Shown here: positions 25,901-38,930 of the stretch, piece after piece
Position numbering within the stretch: position 1 is the first letter of the stretch
How the letters are laid out: every line of letters starts with the position of its first letter
NCBI RefSeq assembly: GCF_000346465.2
Contig: NC_034009.1
Location: 45,724,240-45,788,239 of the forward strand
Direction of reading: 5' to 3'
Length of the DNA: 64,000 nt
Origin: Prunus persica
Lineage: Eukaryota > Streptophyta > Magnoliopsida > Rosales > Rosaceae
Notes under the pieces: model-generated
Seen by the model: only the letters and a program-made list of their open reading frames with translations
The model's database searches: none
What the model was told of the DNA's origin: nothing
Made by a program: the position numbers and the translations under genes

Positions 25901-28900
25901 ATCCAGAGTATGCTGCAATATTTTAGTCCCACCAAATAAAACATGGCTTTTATCTCGCCTTGCTGATAACTTCTCCTCAATTCCTCTGCCCATGATTGAT
26001 ACCTGAAAAATAATAATCCTATAATCATTCTCCAATATGTATATCATCAAAATAACAATCCACAATAAGCCAAAAGCAATGGACTCAACCTTGCTTTGAA
26101 GAAAAGTTTATGCCATTAATCTAAATGCAATTGGAAAATGGAGAAATAAATTATCAACATTTTCTGCTACCGTTTCCAGATGAAATACACCAATAAGTAA
26201 CAAAGTTTGGAAACCATCAGTTATCGTGTATTCACCCATCCCTATGAGCAATTATCCAAGAAAGACCTTGTACCTTACAAGGCACCTTACTTTTCATATA
26301 TAAGTGAAATTTATTAATTAATTAAAAATGAGCACATACAGAAATAGAGCACAAGAAGTCCACTGCACTAAAATCTTCTACCAAAAGCTAGAAACCAAAT
26401 ACACAGCAGAACACATCCAGAAGAGCAGAACGTGGTACTAGGAAGCATCCACAAATTAACCCCATTCCTTTGCTCCTATCAAAAGCCCGAATCCTCCACA
26501 TATTTATCAAACTCTGGCCCCAAAAAACTACCCAAGCAACGATATAAAACAGAATCTCCCTGCCTGCAACCAGATTTTCTCGACAACAAGCCCCTGCTTA
26601 TTCCAAAATTGTATTTTGTTCAAGCCCACCAATTCTTCAGACTTTACCACACCAAATTTACTCCGATCTTGGATTTGAGATCACAGTGAGCTTAAAACCT
26701 ATTATTTTTTACAGTGAATGAAATTTCATTTTCAGCTAACTATGAGATACAGCTGCCTAGTAGTGTCCCTCTTTTTGCTTCCTCTACCTCTCAATTTCTC
26801 CTACTTTTACACCTATTTGCAGTCTTTAGTTCTAATTTTCTCATCCACTTGTTTATATCTTATCCACCTGAACCTAATTACAACCCCTTTCTTGTTCCAC
26901 GAAGGATTCATCAAACCACACCCTGATTACCCTCGTAAACTTTGCATCAACCCTAAATCTTCAAATTTGTGCTAAGCTATTAAGATTTTGAAGCTGCATC
27001 AAGCCTCCAGGGAAAAGTAGAAGGCGAAGACAAAGATAAAGTGATATTAAATAACAGGGAAAAAGTGTTAGTAGGAGACCAAAGCAATTTTTCCAAGAAA
27101 TCATCACCAGGAAGAATGTATGCACATGAGATGCATGTATATGTGTATAAATTTATACATTTATATCTAAAGAAACCAAAATTGAACAATGGCAGCATAT
27201 TAAAACATATAATATGAAAAGAGGTGACCACCTTCCACTGGGGAGTAGACTCGCCTGTGAGAATGGCTTCATTGACAATCGCACTTCCAGCTAATAAAAG
27301 CATGTCTGCTGGCACAGCCCTATCTTCACCATTCGGACCAGAAGATCGCCCAATAGAAACAACATCCCCAGGCAAAAGATCAGTTCCAGCAAGCTTTATC
27401 CACCTAAAAGTTATAGCAGTCATGTATAAGGTATAAACAGCTTAAAAATTCAAACAAATAAATAATTTCCTTGTAGACAACGTACTTCCCACACCGATGC
27501 ACCATGAGGGTCTGGTTATCCACTCTGACACGTCTTAGCTCAGTAAGAGTCTTTAACTGACTTTTAGCCATTGTTGACTCAAACATAAACAGCATAAAAA
27601 GCGTGAACAAACTATAATACCAATATTCATCCAAACACCAGAGGCCCACACAGAACACCTACATACAGTGAGCACAAAAGAATGCGGTGAAGGAAAGTGA
27701 GTACGGAAGAAAAGGAGACCTCACATTGGAGAGAGAGAGAGAGTGAGAAAAACCTGGAAGACAAAGAAGGGCTCCATGCAATTTTCTTTCATTAATTTCT
27801 GGAACGTAGGTTGTGGATATTCAAATCTGCACAAGCAAGAAACGTGTACAAGAAGGAGCAGTTAAAAAATGATAATTTAACTGGATCATGCTCAGTGTAC
27901 AGGATGTAACCAATTTAATGGGGAGTACATAAAATAATAGATGTTAATTAGCCACAAGACTTTACAATCAAGGATACCAGGAAAGAATAAAACCAGTAGC
28001 TAACAGGTGCATCATATACATAAGCTAACGTTAGCTAACAACCAAAAAGAGGAGCAGGAAACAAGAATAGTTGCAGAAGTAATGTGTGAAATACCACCGA
28101 TACAAACTGGATAATAAAAGGTAACTTCATGTTCCAAATCACCAAGAGATAGTTAATACATGCAGAATATACAATACACATTAACGATCCAGTAACAAAA
28201 CAAGGCATGCAGAATTGCACCTAAGGATACTTACAATGCAAAGCATATGCAAAATCCATGAAGAGCTAAACAACCAGAGGGCAAGTGACACACAAGAAAT
28301 AATAAATTGCCAAACAGCAAACAACCAGTTACCTTATAAGTAATATCAAGTAATATCATCAACACATCTTCTTTGTATGACTCGCAAGGGTTGCCAGAAT
28401 CTCATAAGTTTTTTATATTAACAAAAGAAAATTCTGAAGACTGGTGTAAAGTGACCAGGCAGAAGCAAAGCAACAATATATTCATCTACGAAAGAAGCAA
28501 AATCAACTAAATGGAGGGCAGTCCAGCATTAAAAATTTATTGATACTCATTGGCACAGCTTAAAGAAAACAAGATGGTAAATCAGTCTAAAATTTAAAAT
28601 AAGAAAATGTAATCCAGCTTCCATAGGAACCAAACCTATACTTTAATTGCCAAAAGATGAATCAAGAAACATTAAAAAAAATGATAATTCAACAAATACA
28701 TCTTTAAGAATGAAAAAGGGAAAAGGCAACTAACACATTCCGTCCCCATTTTTCAGTAGCAGCAATAACTTTAGGTTCCGAGCCATGGCCAGTACTTTTT
28801 AAATAGTAACCGAATGTTTCCTTGGTAGGGTAAGGAAGCTTGCAAAAGTTATCCTTCTCTTTTGAAAAGATGTAACGTTGCTTTCTGAAATCAAAGTAAA

Positions 28901-29823
28901 TCTCTTCGACATCCACTGAGGATGATGAACCTCCAAGCTGAAAAAGTCACCAGATAAATCAAGGGATAGTTCCCAATGTGGGGAAAAAGGCACATCATTT
29001 TGCAAAATTTGGTCATTCTAGTAATTGATACTGCTTAATAACCAGGAGTTGAAGTATTCCAACTGTATAATGGACTTACAAGCTTACGGAAATGGAGTGA
29101 TACAATTTCTTTAGAACCGGAAAACTTTGCTGGTGTTATTTTGCATGCGTCTGCCTCGTGAATGTCATTTACCTTAAAAACAAAAGGAACACCGATTACA
29201 ACAACAAATCATCATAAAAACTTAATGGATTGCCAATGTATGGTCCAATTCATGTATTTGCATACTAATTAGGATTATATTACAAAGGGATTGTATCTTT
29301 CTAGACTCTAGCTTATTCAGACCCAGAATATGCTTTGTTGCCAGAATCTCTGTTATTACCCATCAAAGAAGTTGATGAGTGAGACTATGTGCCAATATAC
29401 GGTCCTCATTGTCATGACAAATCCTCCCTCAGAATACAGCACCACTATATACAAGATATACACAAAGCGCAACCTCCACTTTGCATGGTGCAACTTTATC
29501 GTTGTACCAAAGTACACACGCATATACATACATAAATGCAGATGCATATATCAAACGAATACATATACACATACCTTGGTATAATGTACAAAGCATTTGA
29601 AATCCACGGACCAAACGGTGAAAAGCCAAACGAGAATATGAAGAGCTACAAGGGCACCGAAAACAATAGCGGAGTCGACAATGTCAATGCTAGGAACAAT
29701 TGTAGTAAGCCACAGAGCATAGAGGACACAGAAAGGCCAGACATCGAAGCGCCACCCCAAGCTCTTCTTCCTCAACAAATCAACTTTATCTACCACCTTC
29801 CCTCCCACATGGAACCTCGACAT
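16955..29823 (-). CDS. PDR2: P5A-type ATPase, PDR2/MIA (ER helix dislocase)
   Basis: Predicted 1194 residues from 21 coding exons (minus strand), all GT-AG: 29823-29575, 29172-29080, 28937-28735, 27826-27754, 27658-27486, 27403-27232, 26002-25898, 25784-25674, 25580-25494, 25404-25222, 24303-24253, 24162-24037, 23083-23004, 22219-22111, 21091-20963, 20377-20312, 20117-20046, 19280-19129, 18897-18786, 18701-18585 and 18076-16955. It opens [20 protein letters not shown]. Key motifs: actuator-domain [12 protein letters not shown] in M4, the P5A hallmark; phosphorylation site DKTGT (Asp490) in a 51-base exon; MITGDQA; and [12 protein letters not shown]. The large last exon encodes the final membrane helices and a basic tail ending LEKKKNV, a possible ER-retrieval-like lysine cluster. 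P5A pumps remove mis-inserted tail-anchored helices from the ER. Arabidopsis mutants show altered phosphate-starvation root growth and pollen defects. The length is close to the Arabidopsis protein, and the gene appears intact. Confidence 0.95.
25148..25189. repeat. GAAA-rich simple repeat in a P5A intron
   Basis: Imperfect GAAA/AAAAG units in the intron just left of the exon ending at 25222. On the gene's sense strand this is a TTTC-rich tract. Confidence 0.7.
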
Positions 29824-29825
29824 CT

Positions 29826-29973
29826 CTATCAACCACATTACAGATTCAAAAATCAAACCCACTTCAGCAAAATCAAAAATGAAAACAAAATAATCGAACA
29901 AATTATGTAAATTATCTCCAAATCAACATCAAATCTTTCTGAAAACAAATCACAACATTTTTTTTCTCTTTAC
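29826..29973 (-). other. Probable 5'-UTR intron of the P5A ATPase gene
   Basis: Just upstream of the start codon the minus strand shows a candidate donor (TTCAG|GTAAAG at 29973) and an acceptor right beside the ATG (gatag|AG-ATG). The upstream exon would cover about 29974 to 30040 or beyond. Inferred from splice motifs only; a transcript would settle it. Confidence 0.45.
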
Positions 29974-31582
29974 CTGAATCTCCTCGTTTCAATTTCAACG
30001 GCGATCGCAAGCCTAACGCCTCTGTGCAAGCCCTAATTTGAAACTATCCAGGACGATGATGAGTACGGTACATATTAAGTTCAGGTGGTGGACGGGGATA
30101 CAAACTCTGCAAGCCCTAATTACTTCCGTGTCGTCGTCTTAAACCCCCCTTGTTAGCCAACCGAGTTCAATTCTCCTGTATGCCCATTTTCTCTTTGCCC
30201 TCCTGTACCCTCCATATTCTCTTGACAGCTGTCCTCTCACCTTTTTTTTTTTCTTTTTTTTAACGAATACCTGTCCTCTCACTTAACCATCAATATAACG
30301 CTGTTAGCTTTTAATAAAATATTTATGCAAAAAAGGTAAAACAAATAAAATTCGAAGAGAGAGAAAGGAGACTTGGGGCGGTGAGCAGAGATGTTGCCGC
30401 TGAGGTGGGCTACAGAGAAGATGAAGGAACCAAGCTTTTGTGTATTATTTTATAATTGTTTTTAGTAAAATTAATAACCTTAACAGAGTCTGGCAAAAAT
30501 AATAATGACCTTAACAGAGTTAGTGTTCCGTTAAATATTAAAGCACTAGATTCTTACTTTTAGTGCCAATAATAAATATTTTTTCATTTTAAAGTACCAG
30601 ATTCTTACTTTTAGTGCTAATAAGGAGAGTAGAAATATTACCCCCAAAAATAAAAAGACAGAGAATAAAAATAGATTTTTTTACTCGTAATAATCTCTAA
30701 ACTTATACCTGAATTTCATTTTGATCCTTCAACTCTTCCTTGTGTGTCAATTGTCATTTCTTAATAATTTCAATAACTTTGAATAACATGAATAGCACAT
30801 GAAGTTCCAAGCTCTTTGGCTGTCTCATTTTCTTAAACAAGCTTGGCATAATTTTGGAAAACATCCCGCATTGCATGGACTATGGTTTGTAAAATTAGGG
30901 GTTATATTCAATTAAGATTTTAAAAAAATGTAAAAGTACAATTGTATTTAATTACAATTTTATAGAAGTCTATAAATATCACAACTCACTCTCTTAGTCT
31001 TAGCAATGGAGGGAAAGTGGCTTGGCAGAACCCTAAACATGGCATGATGAACCAAAGTTCCCATCCACATGAGAGGCACACATCTAAAAAGTAACATAAA
31101 TTAGAGACATTTTACAGAAATTCACGATTATTCTTGAATTGCTCAAAATTAGAAACTACATAGATAAAATTGATCAAATTAAAGCAACAATGACCAAAAT
31201 GATAAAAGTAACAAACTATTGAGACTAGAAGTGACTTTTTACCTTTACATTTCCTCATCCAAAAGCAACATAAAAGTTAAAAATTGGTGGGAAAAAAAAA
31301 AAAAAAAAAGGAATTTGACTGCGGAAAAAGAACACACTACTACAAAGTAGATAGGAGGTGAATAATAATTATTAATGCGGCTAAAATAAAAGGATTATAG
31401 CAAGGTGACAAATTCTCATGCACTCTAGTTGACACATTGCTTGTGGTCCCATCCTCAAAAACCTGTCAAGCGTTTCTAACATAACATGTGTGTGTGAGTA
31501 TATGTAAATTACTTTGCTGGCCTTTCTCTTATTGCTTCTTTCTGCCTCTTTCTGACGAGAAGCCCATTGAATTAAATTTGAA
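29974..31582. other. Divergent intergenic region between P5A ATPase and peroxidase
   Basis: It holds the promoters of both flanking genes. A roughly 50-base unit (agattcttacttttagtgc) occurs twice, near 30549 and 30600. A homopolymer A run lies at about 31290-31308. No coding region is supported. Confidence 0.5.
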
Positions 31583-32480
31583 ATGGCCTTGGTTTTGGCT
31601 ATGGCTTTGGCCATGGTTTTGGCTGTGGCGCAGGAGGTTGAGGGGCAGCTTATGGTAGGTTTCTATGGTGAAACATGCCCCCAAGCCGAGCCCATTGTCC
31701 GCAACGTCGTTAGAGAAGCTATTCTCTCCGATACCAACATGGCACCAGTCTTGCTCAGGCTCCATTTTCACGACTGCTTCGTTGAGGTCCTCTTCTCTCT
31801 TTCTCTCTTATTATTGTTTTTTATACAAGTCATATTAAAAAAGAAAGAATCAAACCTAGGATCTAGGGTTCATGAGTAATCTTTGAGCTACAAGCTTCTT
31901 GCCTCTCTCATCTTTAACCCTTAACTTCTCTACACACTAATAAACAGCTGATTAGTTAGTTAATTAATAGATTAATAATATTGTTAATTATTTATATAAT
32001 TAGCATTTGTAAAGCAGGGTTGTGATGGGTCAATTCTGATTGAGAACGGACCAAGCGGTGAGAGGCATGCATTTGGTCACCAAGGCGTTGGGGGATTTGA
32101 AGTGATAGAGAAAGCCAAGGCAGAGTTGGAGGCTGCATGCCAAGGCGTGGTTTCTTGTGCAGATATTGTGGCCTTGGCAGCTAGAGATGCTATAGCCATG
32201 GTGGGTTATAATTTACTACTTAATTAATTAAGCAAATTAATTAAAATATTAATAATATTAATAATTCAATAATATTACTTGTACCATATTTATTGATCAC
32301 TTTATCGATATATATAGGCTGGTGGACCGGCGTACGAGGTGCCTACCGGCCGGAGAGATGGGGTTGTTTCAAATATGTCTCTGGCAGATGACATGCCGGA
32401 TGTTAGTAATTCAATCCAACAGCTCAAGGTTAAGTTCATGCGCAAGGGCCTTACAGAAAAGGACCTTGTCCTCCTCTCTG

Positions 32481-32514
<34 letters not shown>

Positions 32515-33838
32515 GCAAGTCAGGGTGATGGTAAGGTTTGGTGAAAAACCAAGTTTATGTGACTAATGTTACACGCATGATCAATTCAAGTAATATTCCT
32601 GCCTTTAATTAATTAATTAACTAGCCCCTTGGCAATTGATTTTTTAAAATATTTTATTTGATTTTAGAATTATAAAAGATAATGGATAGTTGTGTTCTAT
32701 AAAAATAGAACTAATTATTTTATTATTTTATTATTTATTAATTTTTTAAAATATGAATATAGATAACGGGTATTTATTATCTATATATAAAGCAAAAAGT
32801 GGAGAATGATAAAATATTTAAAATACGAGAAAATGCTCTTAGTTAATGCAAACATTAACGATTGAAATTATTAATTAATTAAGGATAATATGGTAAATTT
32901 ACACTTTTTATATTTAAAAAAATTAAAATTAAAAAAATCAAATCATAGATTTTATTTTTATGAAACACAACTACCCATTATCTTTTTTTTTTTAAAGCCT
33001 CCGTGCCTGCGAAAAGGCTTGTATATATGTATATATATATATATAAATGTACATACATATAAACCTTTTATTTAACAAGGAAATTTAAAACAATCCTCTA
33101 CATATTAATTGTATGAGAAACAAAATGAGGAAAATTACAAAATCAAATATAGAGTTATTGACAATCATGTCATAAGATTAGCTAAAACTATCTGCCACCA
33201 TGTTTGCTTCTCTGAGAAAATATGACGTATAGATACTTCGGATACTCGATGTGGTAAATGATAAATGTCATGAATAATTGATTTAATGCTCCACGGAACT
33301 TGAATTTCTTTGTTACATATAAACTTTATCAAGGAAAAAAAATTGAATTGCAAGAAGGATTGGTTTTCGTTTTGTTGAAAATAACATACATTTTATTGAT
33401 ATTTTCTTTTTTTCAGCTGCTCATACAATAGGGACAACGGCATGCTTCTTTTTGACCAAAAGGCTGTACAACTTCTTTCCAGGAGGGGGATCGGATCCAG
33501 CAATCAACCCCACTCTCCTCGTCGAACTAAAACAAAAGTGCCCTCAAAACGGCGACGTAAATGTGCGGTTACCCATTGACCAAGGAAGCGGGCAGGCATT
33601 TGACCTTCATATTCTGCAAAATATCAGAAATGGGTTCGCCGTGTTAGAATCCGATGCCAAGCTCAACGAGGACGCAGTGACCAGGGGTATAATGGACAAT
33701 TACTTTGGTTTCTTCAGTAATCTCCCGTTCGGACCTTCTTTTGAGGCAGATTTTGTCGAAGCAATTCTAAAGATGGGCCAGATTGGTGTAAGGACAGGTT
33801 TCCAGGGTGCGCCTAGGAGAGTTTGTGCTAGCTTTTAG
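31583..33838 (+). CDS. PRX43: Class III secretory peroxidase, PRX43 type
   Basis: Predicted 323 residues from four exons: 31583-31786, 32018-32200, 32318-32480 and 33417-33838, in phase. This is the classic three-intron class III peroxidase layout. A signal peptide of about 21 hydrophobic residues precedes [12 protein letters not shown]. Distal catalytic residues Arg59 and His63 lie in [10 protein letters not shown], and the proximal haem His186 lies in [13 protein letters not shown]. All eight disulphide cysteines are visible (ETCP, HDCF, EGCDG, AACQ, SCADI, TTACF, QKCP and RRVCASF). It should be secreted to the cell wall and use H2O2 on phenolics. Likeness to Arabidopsis peroxidase 43 ([33 protein letters not shown]) is from memory. 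Intron 3 (936 bp) contains two Helitron-like segments in opposite orientation. No damage to the frame is seen. Confidence 0.94.
32484..32512. repeat. (CT)n microsatellite at the peroxidase intron-3 donor
   Basis: About 14 CT units start three bases into the intron (G|GTACTCTCT). Confidence 0.85.
32621..32779 (-). mobile_element. Degenerate non-autonomous Helitron-like fragment, inverted
   Basis: On the plus strand it starts A|CTAGCC, the reverse complement of a Helitron 3' end (GGCTAG|T). It carries the reverse complement of the sequence at 32945-32998 (aaagataatggatagttgtg). The body is short and eroded. It abuts the next element directly and points the opposite way. Confidence 0.55.
32780..33021 (+). 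mobile_element. Non-autonomous Helitron-like element in peroxidase intron 3
   Basis: It starts A|TCTATATATAAAGC and ends near AAGGCTTG|T. Its body is closely shared with the better preserved copy at 61601-61881, including gataatatggtaaatttaca and acacaactacccattatc. The 3' hairpin is degenerate (gcct...aggc) and the terminal CTRR has decayed to CTTG. Confidence 0.65.
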
Positions 33839-35681
33839 TACAAAGGATGGATGACAACACATAGGAGGAGGCTTTATATGATGTTATGCATAATGCATTG
33901 ATATTTGACTGTGGTGGTGGATGGTGAATGGTGTAGATAGGTTCATGTTGTATATTCCTAGACCTCTAGGCTCTATTCACTAATTTTTTTTTTTATTTTT
34001 ATCCTTCGTTTCTTTTGATGTTGTTGCCAATAATAGGGTTAGTTGATATCTTACACTAATAAATATTTATTATTATATAAGCAATGATTGTTAGAGGTGT
34101 CAAATGGACATGGCCGACTCAAGCACAACACGAGTCCCGCCCGATTAAGGCTCGGCACGACCTGGTTGTATCTTTGATGCGGTAATTCGGCTTGTTTGAA
34201 GCCTATTTATTGAAGGGAGCTTTAGTTTAAGTTCACTATATAGTTTATTAATATGGAAAATAAGAATCTAATTCTCCATATTCCACTAAAAGCCAATCAC
34301 TTAAATATACAATCCTGATTTACTATAATGCATTGGAAACACACCAAAATTACAAAAAATTTGGGTATCTGCGATTTGATTGCTTTATGCATTAAACACC
34401 TAGCATTGAGGTCCACCTAGTTTTGAAGTCATGTAGTTGCTCTTACAGTGCATGTTCCTGTTTTTTTTTTTCGTATTCTACCTGATGTATCTTGTTGGTT
34501 TCTTGCCTCTGGTGGCTCAGTTTTGCTACAATAACTGGCTTCTGGGTCGATTATATTATATGTTTTTTTTCTTTTCATTTTTTGGTTTATAATTAGCCCG
34601 TTAATATGATCTCATTTTGCTATGTGATTGCCAACCTCATATGGTTGGGTTTTTGGTGCTACATAACATAGTGATACATAGTGGTTTCACTAAAGTTTGT
34701 GAAGGAAATTAAGGAAGGAATATATAGCTGCATGTGTTTCAAGTTTCAACTGTTGCCAGATGTTTTTTTTTTAAAACAGTGAAATCAATCAAAAACGGCT
34801 TAGTTGCTTGAAAAAAAAATGTAATGGCTAGTTTACACTAATTAAATGTGATTAAAAAATTAATGTTGTCCATGTGTCAATAAAAGAGAGACTGTAGAGT
34901 TATTATGGTGAGCCATCTTATTGCAATGAATTTCATTTCAGAGTTCATTTTATTGACCCCTGAAATGAATTGAACTTTACCACTGCAACTCAAAAGTTCA
35001 ATTTATTAAAATAAAATTAAAATAACCCTCACCATTATAGCTGCTCTTAGTGTAGAGGAATTGAGTTTTATTTTTGAGTTTCAATTGATAACGTGACAAG
35101 CCAAGCAAAATAAAACAAAAACCGGTGCAAACTCAAAACATAGGGAATGATAATTTACATTCTTTCCGATACCTTCCATTTTAATAATTTCCAGTTATTA
35201 GTCCACTGGACAAGAATAAAAAAATTGATTTTATTTGTAAAAAATAATAAACGTTAAACCCATAAATACAACAACAAAAAATAAAAAATCACCAACATTT
35301 TGTGGATAAAAAAATGTTGAATTTCATAGCATAAAATTGCTCGAATGCCTTTTGAATCTAATTTTCAAATTACGCAATCTCATGGTGGCCTTTGGCTGCA
35401 CCTTAATTAATTGTCTAACTTTCTTAATTTAAGATTCTAGTTAACTAGTGCATTAAAATAACCCCTCATTATAGCATTCCGTATTAACTGGTGCTATATT
35501 GCCAAGCATATATTTAGCCTACATTTTAATTTCGACGACTCTCTATTGTAACACAGATGAGAAAATTCCCCAGTTGCTTGATGTGTTAATTTTAGGGTTT
35601 ATATTCGTCCTTGTAATTTCAAAAAAACTAAAATAAAACATGAATCAGGGATCTGGATTACAACAACATCTAGCATACCGG
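33839..35681. other. Intergenic, peroxidase to SDC1 (convergent 3' ends)
   Basis: AT-rich and without a supported gene. It has several poly-T runs and short shared intergenic-type words. Nothing structured stands out. Confidence 0.5.
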
Positions 35682-36765
35682 TCACTTGTGCGAAGCACAT
35701 AGACAATTCTCTGTGCCCACATCCGACGCAATACAAGGAGCTTGAAGCTTTCCATCTTGAAACCATTTGGCACGATGCTGAAGAAGCTCACTCAAGAAAT
35801 CATCAAGCTTTTCAATGGTGATGTTGGGCATTACAATCACATGAGCGATATTTCCTTGGCAAGCAAGCTGCCACTTGCGAACAAACTCCTCCTCTTGCGG
35901 CCGCTCAAACACAACCGTGCTACTCAGCTCATTCAGCATTGCACCAATCCCGGCCTCGCGTAGGCGGTCTTTTAAGTAATGTGCATTCTTAAGGCATTTC
36001 TGAACTTCTTTCTGGAACCCTCCGTATCCTTTTCGATTCAAGGTGTACCAAAGGAAAATAGGAGCATGCCCATTTCGGCTGCCCATGATTGTTGCATCCC
36101 TTGAAGCAAGATACTCCACATTGCTTGAGAGGCAATTAATGTGCTTCAGTCTTGTTATTTGCACACCACATGGCATTGGGCATCCAACAAACTTGTGGCC
36201 TGAAACACTCACACTTCCTATGGGTTTCTTGAAAGTAACTTTTGGCGCCTGTCATCCCCAAAATCAATGAGAATGTGGGGTTTTGGAAGATGTAAAAGTT
36301 ATATAGAAAGGCAACTTAATTAATCAATGTTAGAATCTAGCAAACCTTCATGTGTATTCTTGGAAACACAACCTTAATAAAAGACAAGAAAACTGTTCTT
36401 GGCACTCCAAAAAAGTCATCATGCGTTCGTGTATTATAAAAACATAAGAGAGAAATTGCAATTCAAGGAGTGCAGGATGACTTATTTGATGGGCACATTT
36501 GCACTTGAAATGAGCAGTATGCGTGCCCCATGTATGAAAATATTTGTATCCTCTGAGTTTAACTACATTTGTTTTAGGACAAGCATTGAATACATACTCG
36601 TTTGACGAAAGGCATCATGAGACCAAACAGAGCCCCATCACAGTGGATATAGAACCGGTCGTGTGTGAAGCCAGCTTCTTCAAGTTTCTGGATAACCAGA
36701 TCAAGATCATCAACAGCTCCTTTAACAGTTGTTCCTGCAACAACATAGTATGTGAGCCATAAATC

Positions 36766-36822
<57 letters not shown>

Positions 36823-37829
36823 ACCAATGTTAACATTTAGGATGGCTGGCTTGTCTTTGTGACAAAGAAGTTTGGCTTTGAAGTCATCACAATCTATCTC
36901 ACCAGAGACAAGAGTGTTCACCTTTACACATTCCATCCTATACATCCTTGCTGCCTTAAACACAGAATAATGTGAGTCTTTTGAAGCATATAGAATCCCA
37001 TCTGGAAACACTTCCCTCCTGCCAAAATAAATAAATGATAATCAACACATCTATTTTCTATTTTCAAGTTCATAAAATTCCACTGTTTTAGTCTAGGAAA
37101 AGAAATTAAAAAAGAAGAAAGAAACTGAGAATCTTTGATACTTAACCCAACCAAAATACCATGAAGGTTCCCCTCTGTACCACAATTTGTAATGTAGCCC
37201 CAGTATTCGTTCTTCTCCAATTCCCACAGGAGCGCAAACCAGTCCAGAACGCCCACTTCAAACTGTCTGGAATGAACACCGTAGTTGCTCTCGATAAACG
37301 GATCCCCAAGGTTGTTGATGGAGAAGTGCTGAAGCTGTCCCAGTGCACCATAATCGAAGTCCAAGTTATAGGGGTAGCCTATTCCAGATTTTCATGTGCC
37401 AACATATGACAGTCAGAATTTATAAGCAATATACTAATTTTTGAACAGCAACTTTTAGAACAATAAGCTAAAGCTGCAGTAGAAAAAATTTCATAACCCA
37501 ATGTTCTATTCTATGTATGTAGTTAGTGCAGTACGTAGCGCGGTATTAATGTACTAACTAAAAAGTGTACAAAGGTTGCAAATACCAAGATGATGTTTGG
37601 TCCTTTCAATCAAAGACTTTCTGTAGCGAGCCAAGACGCTAGCCATATAAGCTTCCCTGTCGCCAGTGGAATCATCGTCGTCATCGGGCTCACTCACTTC
37701 ATGGCATGTGGTGTGCACGTTCCTTCCGAGCGAAATCTCCCTCTTCTTCTCCACCTCATCATCAACCGTCGTCGTCACGAAATCCTCCGGCAACGCTTGG
37801 ATCTTCTCGTTCTCAACACTTCCAACCAT
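35682..37829 (-). CDS. SDC1: Serine decarboxylase (PLP-dependent), SDC1
   Basis: Predicted 457 residues from five exons (minus strand): 37829-37586, 37378-37147, 37018-36825, 36734-36598 and 36248-35682, all in phase. It is a group II PLP decarboxylase. [13 protein letters not shown] contacts the cofactor phosphate region, [16 protein letters not shown] holds the PLP-pairing aspartate, and [16 protein letters not shown] carries the Schiff-base Lys288. Plants commonly mislabel these as histidine decarboxylase. The Arabidopsis orthologue makes ethanolamine from serine in the cytosol, feeding phosphatidylethanolamine and choline synthesis, and is essential for embryos. The N-terminus (about residues 1-60) is acidic and variable, as in the family. 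The gene lies in tandem just downstream of the PSD gene, which makes phosphatidylethanolamine by a different route. Intron 3 starts beside a long CT tract (36770-36820). Confidence 0.95.
36770..36820. repeat. (GA)n microsatellite in SDC1 intron 3
   Basis: About 25 GA units. On the gene's sense strand it is a CT tract starting four bases into the intron (G|GTAGCTCTCT). Confidence 0.9.
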
Positions 37830-38930
37830 TGCTATTTATGTCATGTAATTTTATTGAAAGAAGCTCTCTTTTATTTTGTCACGCTAAAGCAGGGAATCAA
37901 AGAATGGATGCATAGAAAACAAGCTGCATTACAGTGAACAAAGTGCAGAACAAATCCAAGGCATTTTAAACTTTGTTTTTACAAGAAATGAAACAAGTTG
38001 GATCTGAAAGAAGAGAACCCTTTGCAGACTTGGGAGAGAGGCGATCAAGGCGCTCAAAAATGGGACAAAGTCAAGGTTAGAGGTAGTGGCCCAAAGTGTC
38101 AGACTTTTTTTCAGGAGGTTTAGGCCGTGGAGCGCGCGCAATCAAGCCTAGTTATTAAATCTAACGGCTCTATATTTGGTGCGGTTTTGTGATTGGAGAA
38201 ATCCACATGAAGAATACATTTTGATTTGTTGCAATTTACCAAACAGGTTTATTACATAATAGCCCCCAAATTTTGGTGGTCATTTCAAATTGGTATCCGA
38301 TACTTGAAGACTTTAAAAACTCAAGAAAAACCTACAAGTAAGTCGTTCGTCATCAAGACCGTTAGTCAATCTATTAAATGAATTCACTATCATTTAAAAT
38401 AATTAAAAGTCAAATCAAGACTCCCCCTTCTCTTCCCTTCCTCAAACATCCCCCCGCCAAAAAAACCCCGTACTCACCTCCCCACCCTTTCCACCACCAC
38501 CTCCCCCTTTCCCCATGCATTGTATTTCAGTGATACATGGTTTACATCTGGGGGTTGTGGTTCGTGATTTGCAAGGGGAATCAGGGTTTTTGGGGCTGGG
38601 GAGTTGGCTAGGTTGAGTACTAAAACATAGATTGTTCGAATCACTGAAATACAACACATGACATTCGTAGTTATGGCAAATATTCAGATTGGTGTGGACA
38701 ACGAGATAATGAGTGGGATATCGGACAATCTTTCAAAATAAGATGAATTGTTTTCAAACTAGTTACATTAGATCATCCTTATAATAATACAATATTTGTC
38801 GATTACGCTGAAAAACTTAGTTTAGCATGAATAATATAGGTTTTGGCAAACCCTATTATGCTAAATTTAAGGACATCTTTTACACATAAAGACTATATTG
38901 TGTATATATAGAACACAAGAATGAGCTCTC
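37830..38930. other. SDC1 promoter/leader and PSD 3' flank
   Basis: No gene here. A C-rich stretch lies at about 38420-38515 (ccccgccaaaaaaacccc and further runs). SDC1 transcription starts within the first few hundred bases above 37829. The PSD transcript ends at the right edge. Confidence 0.5.
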
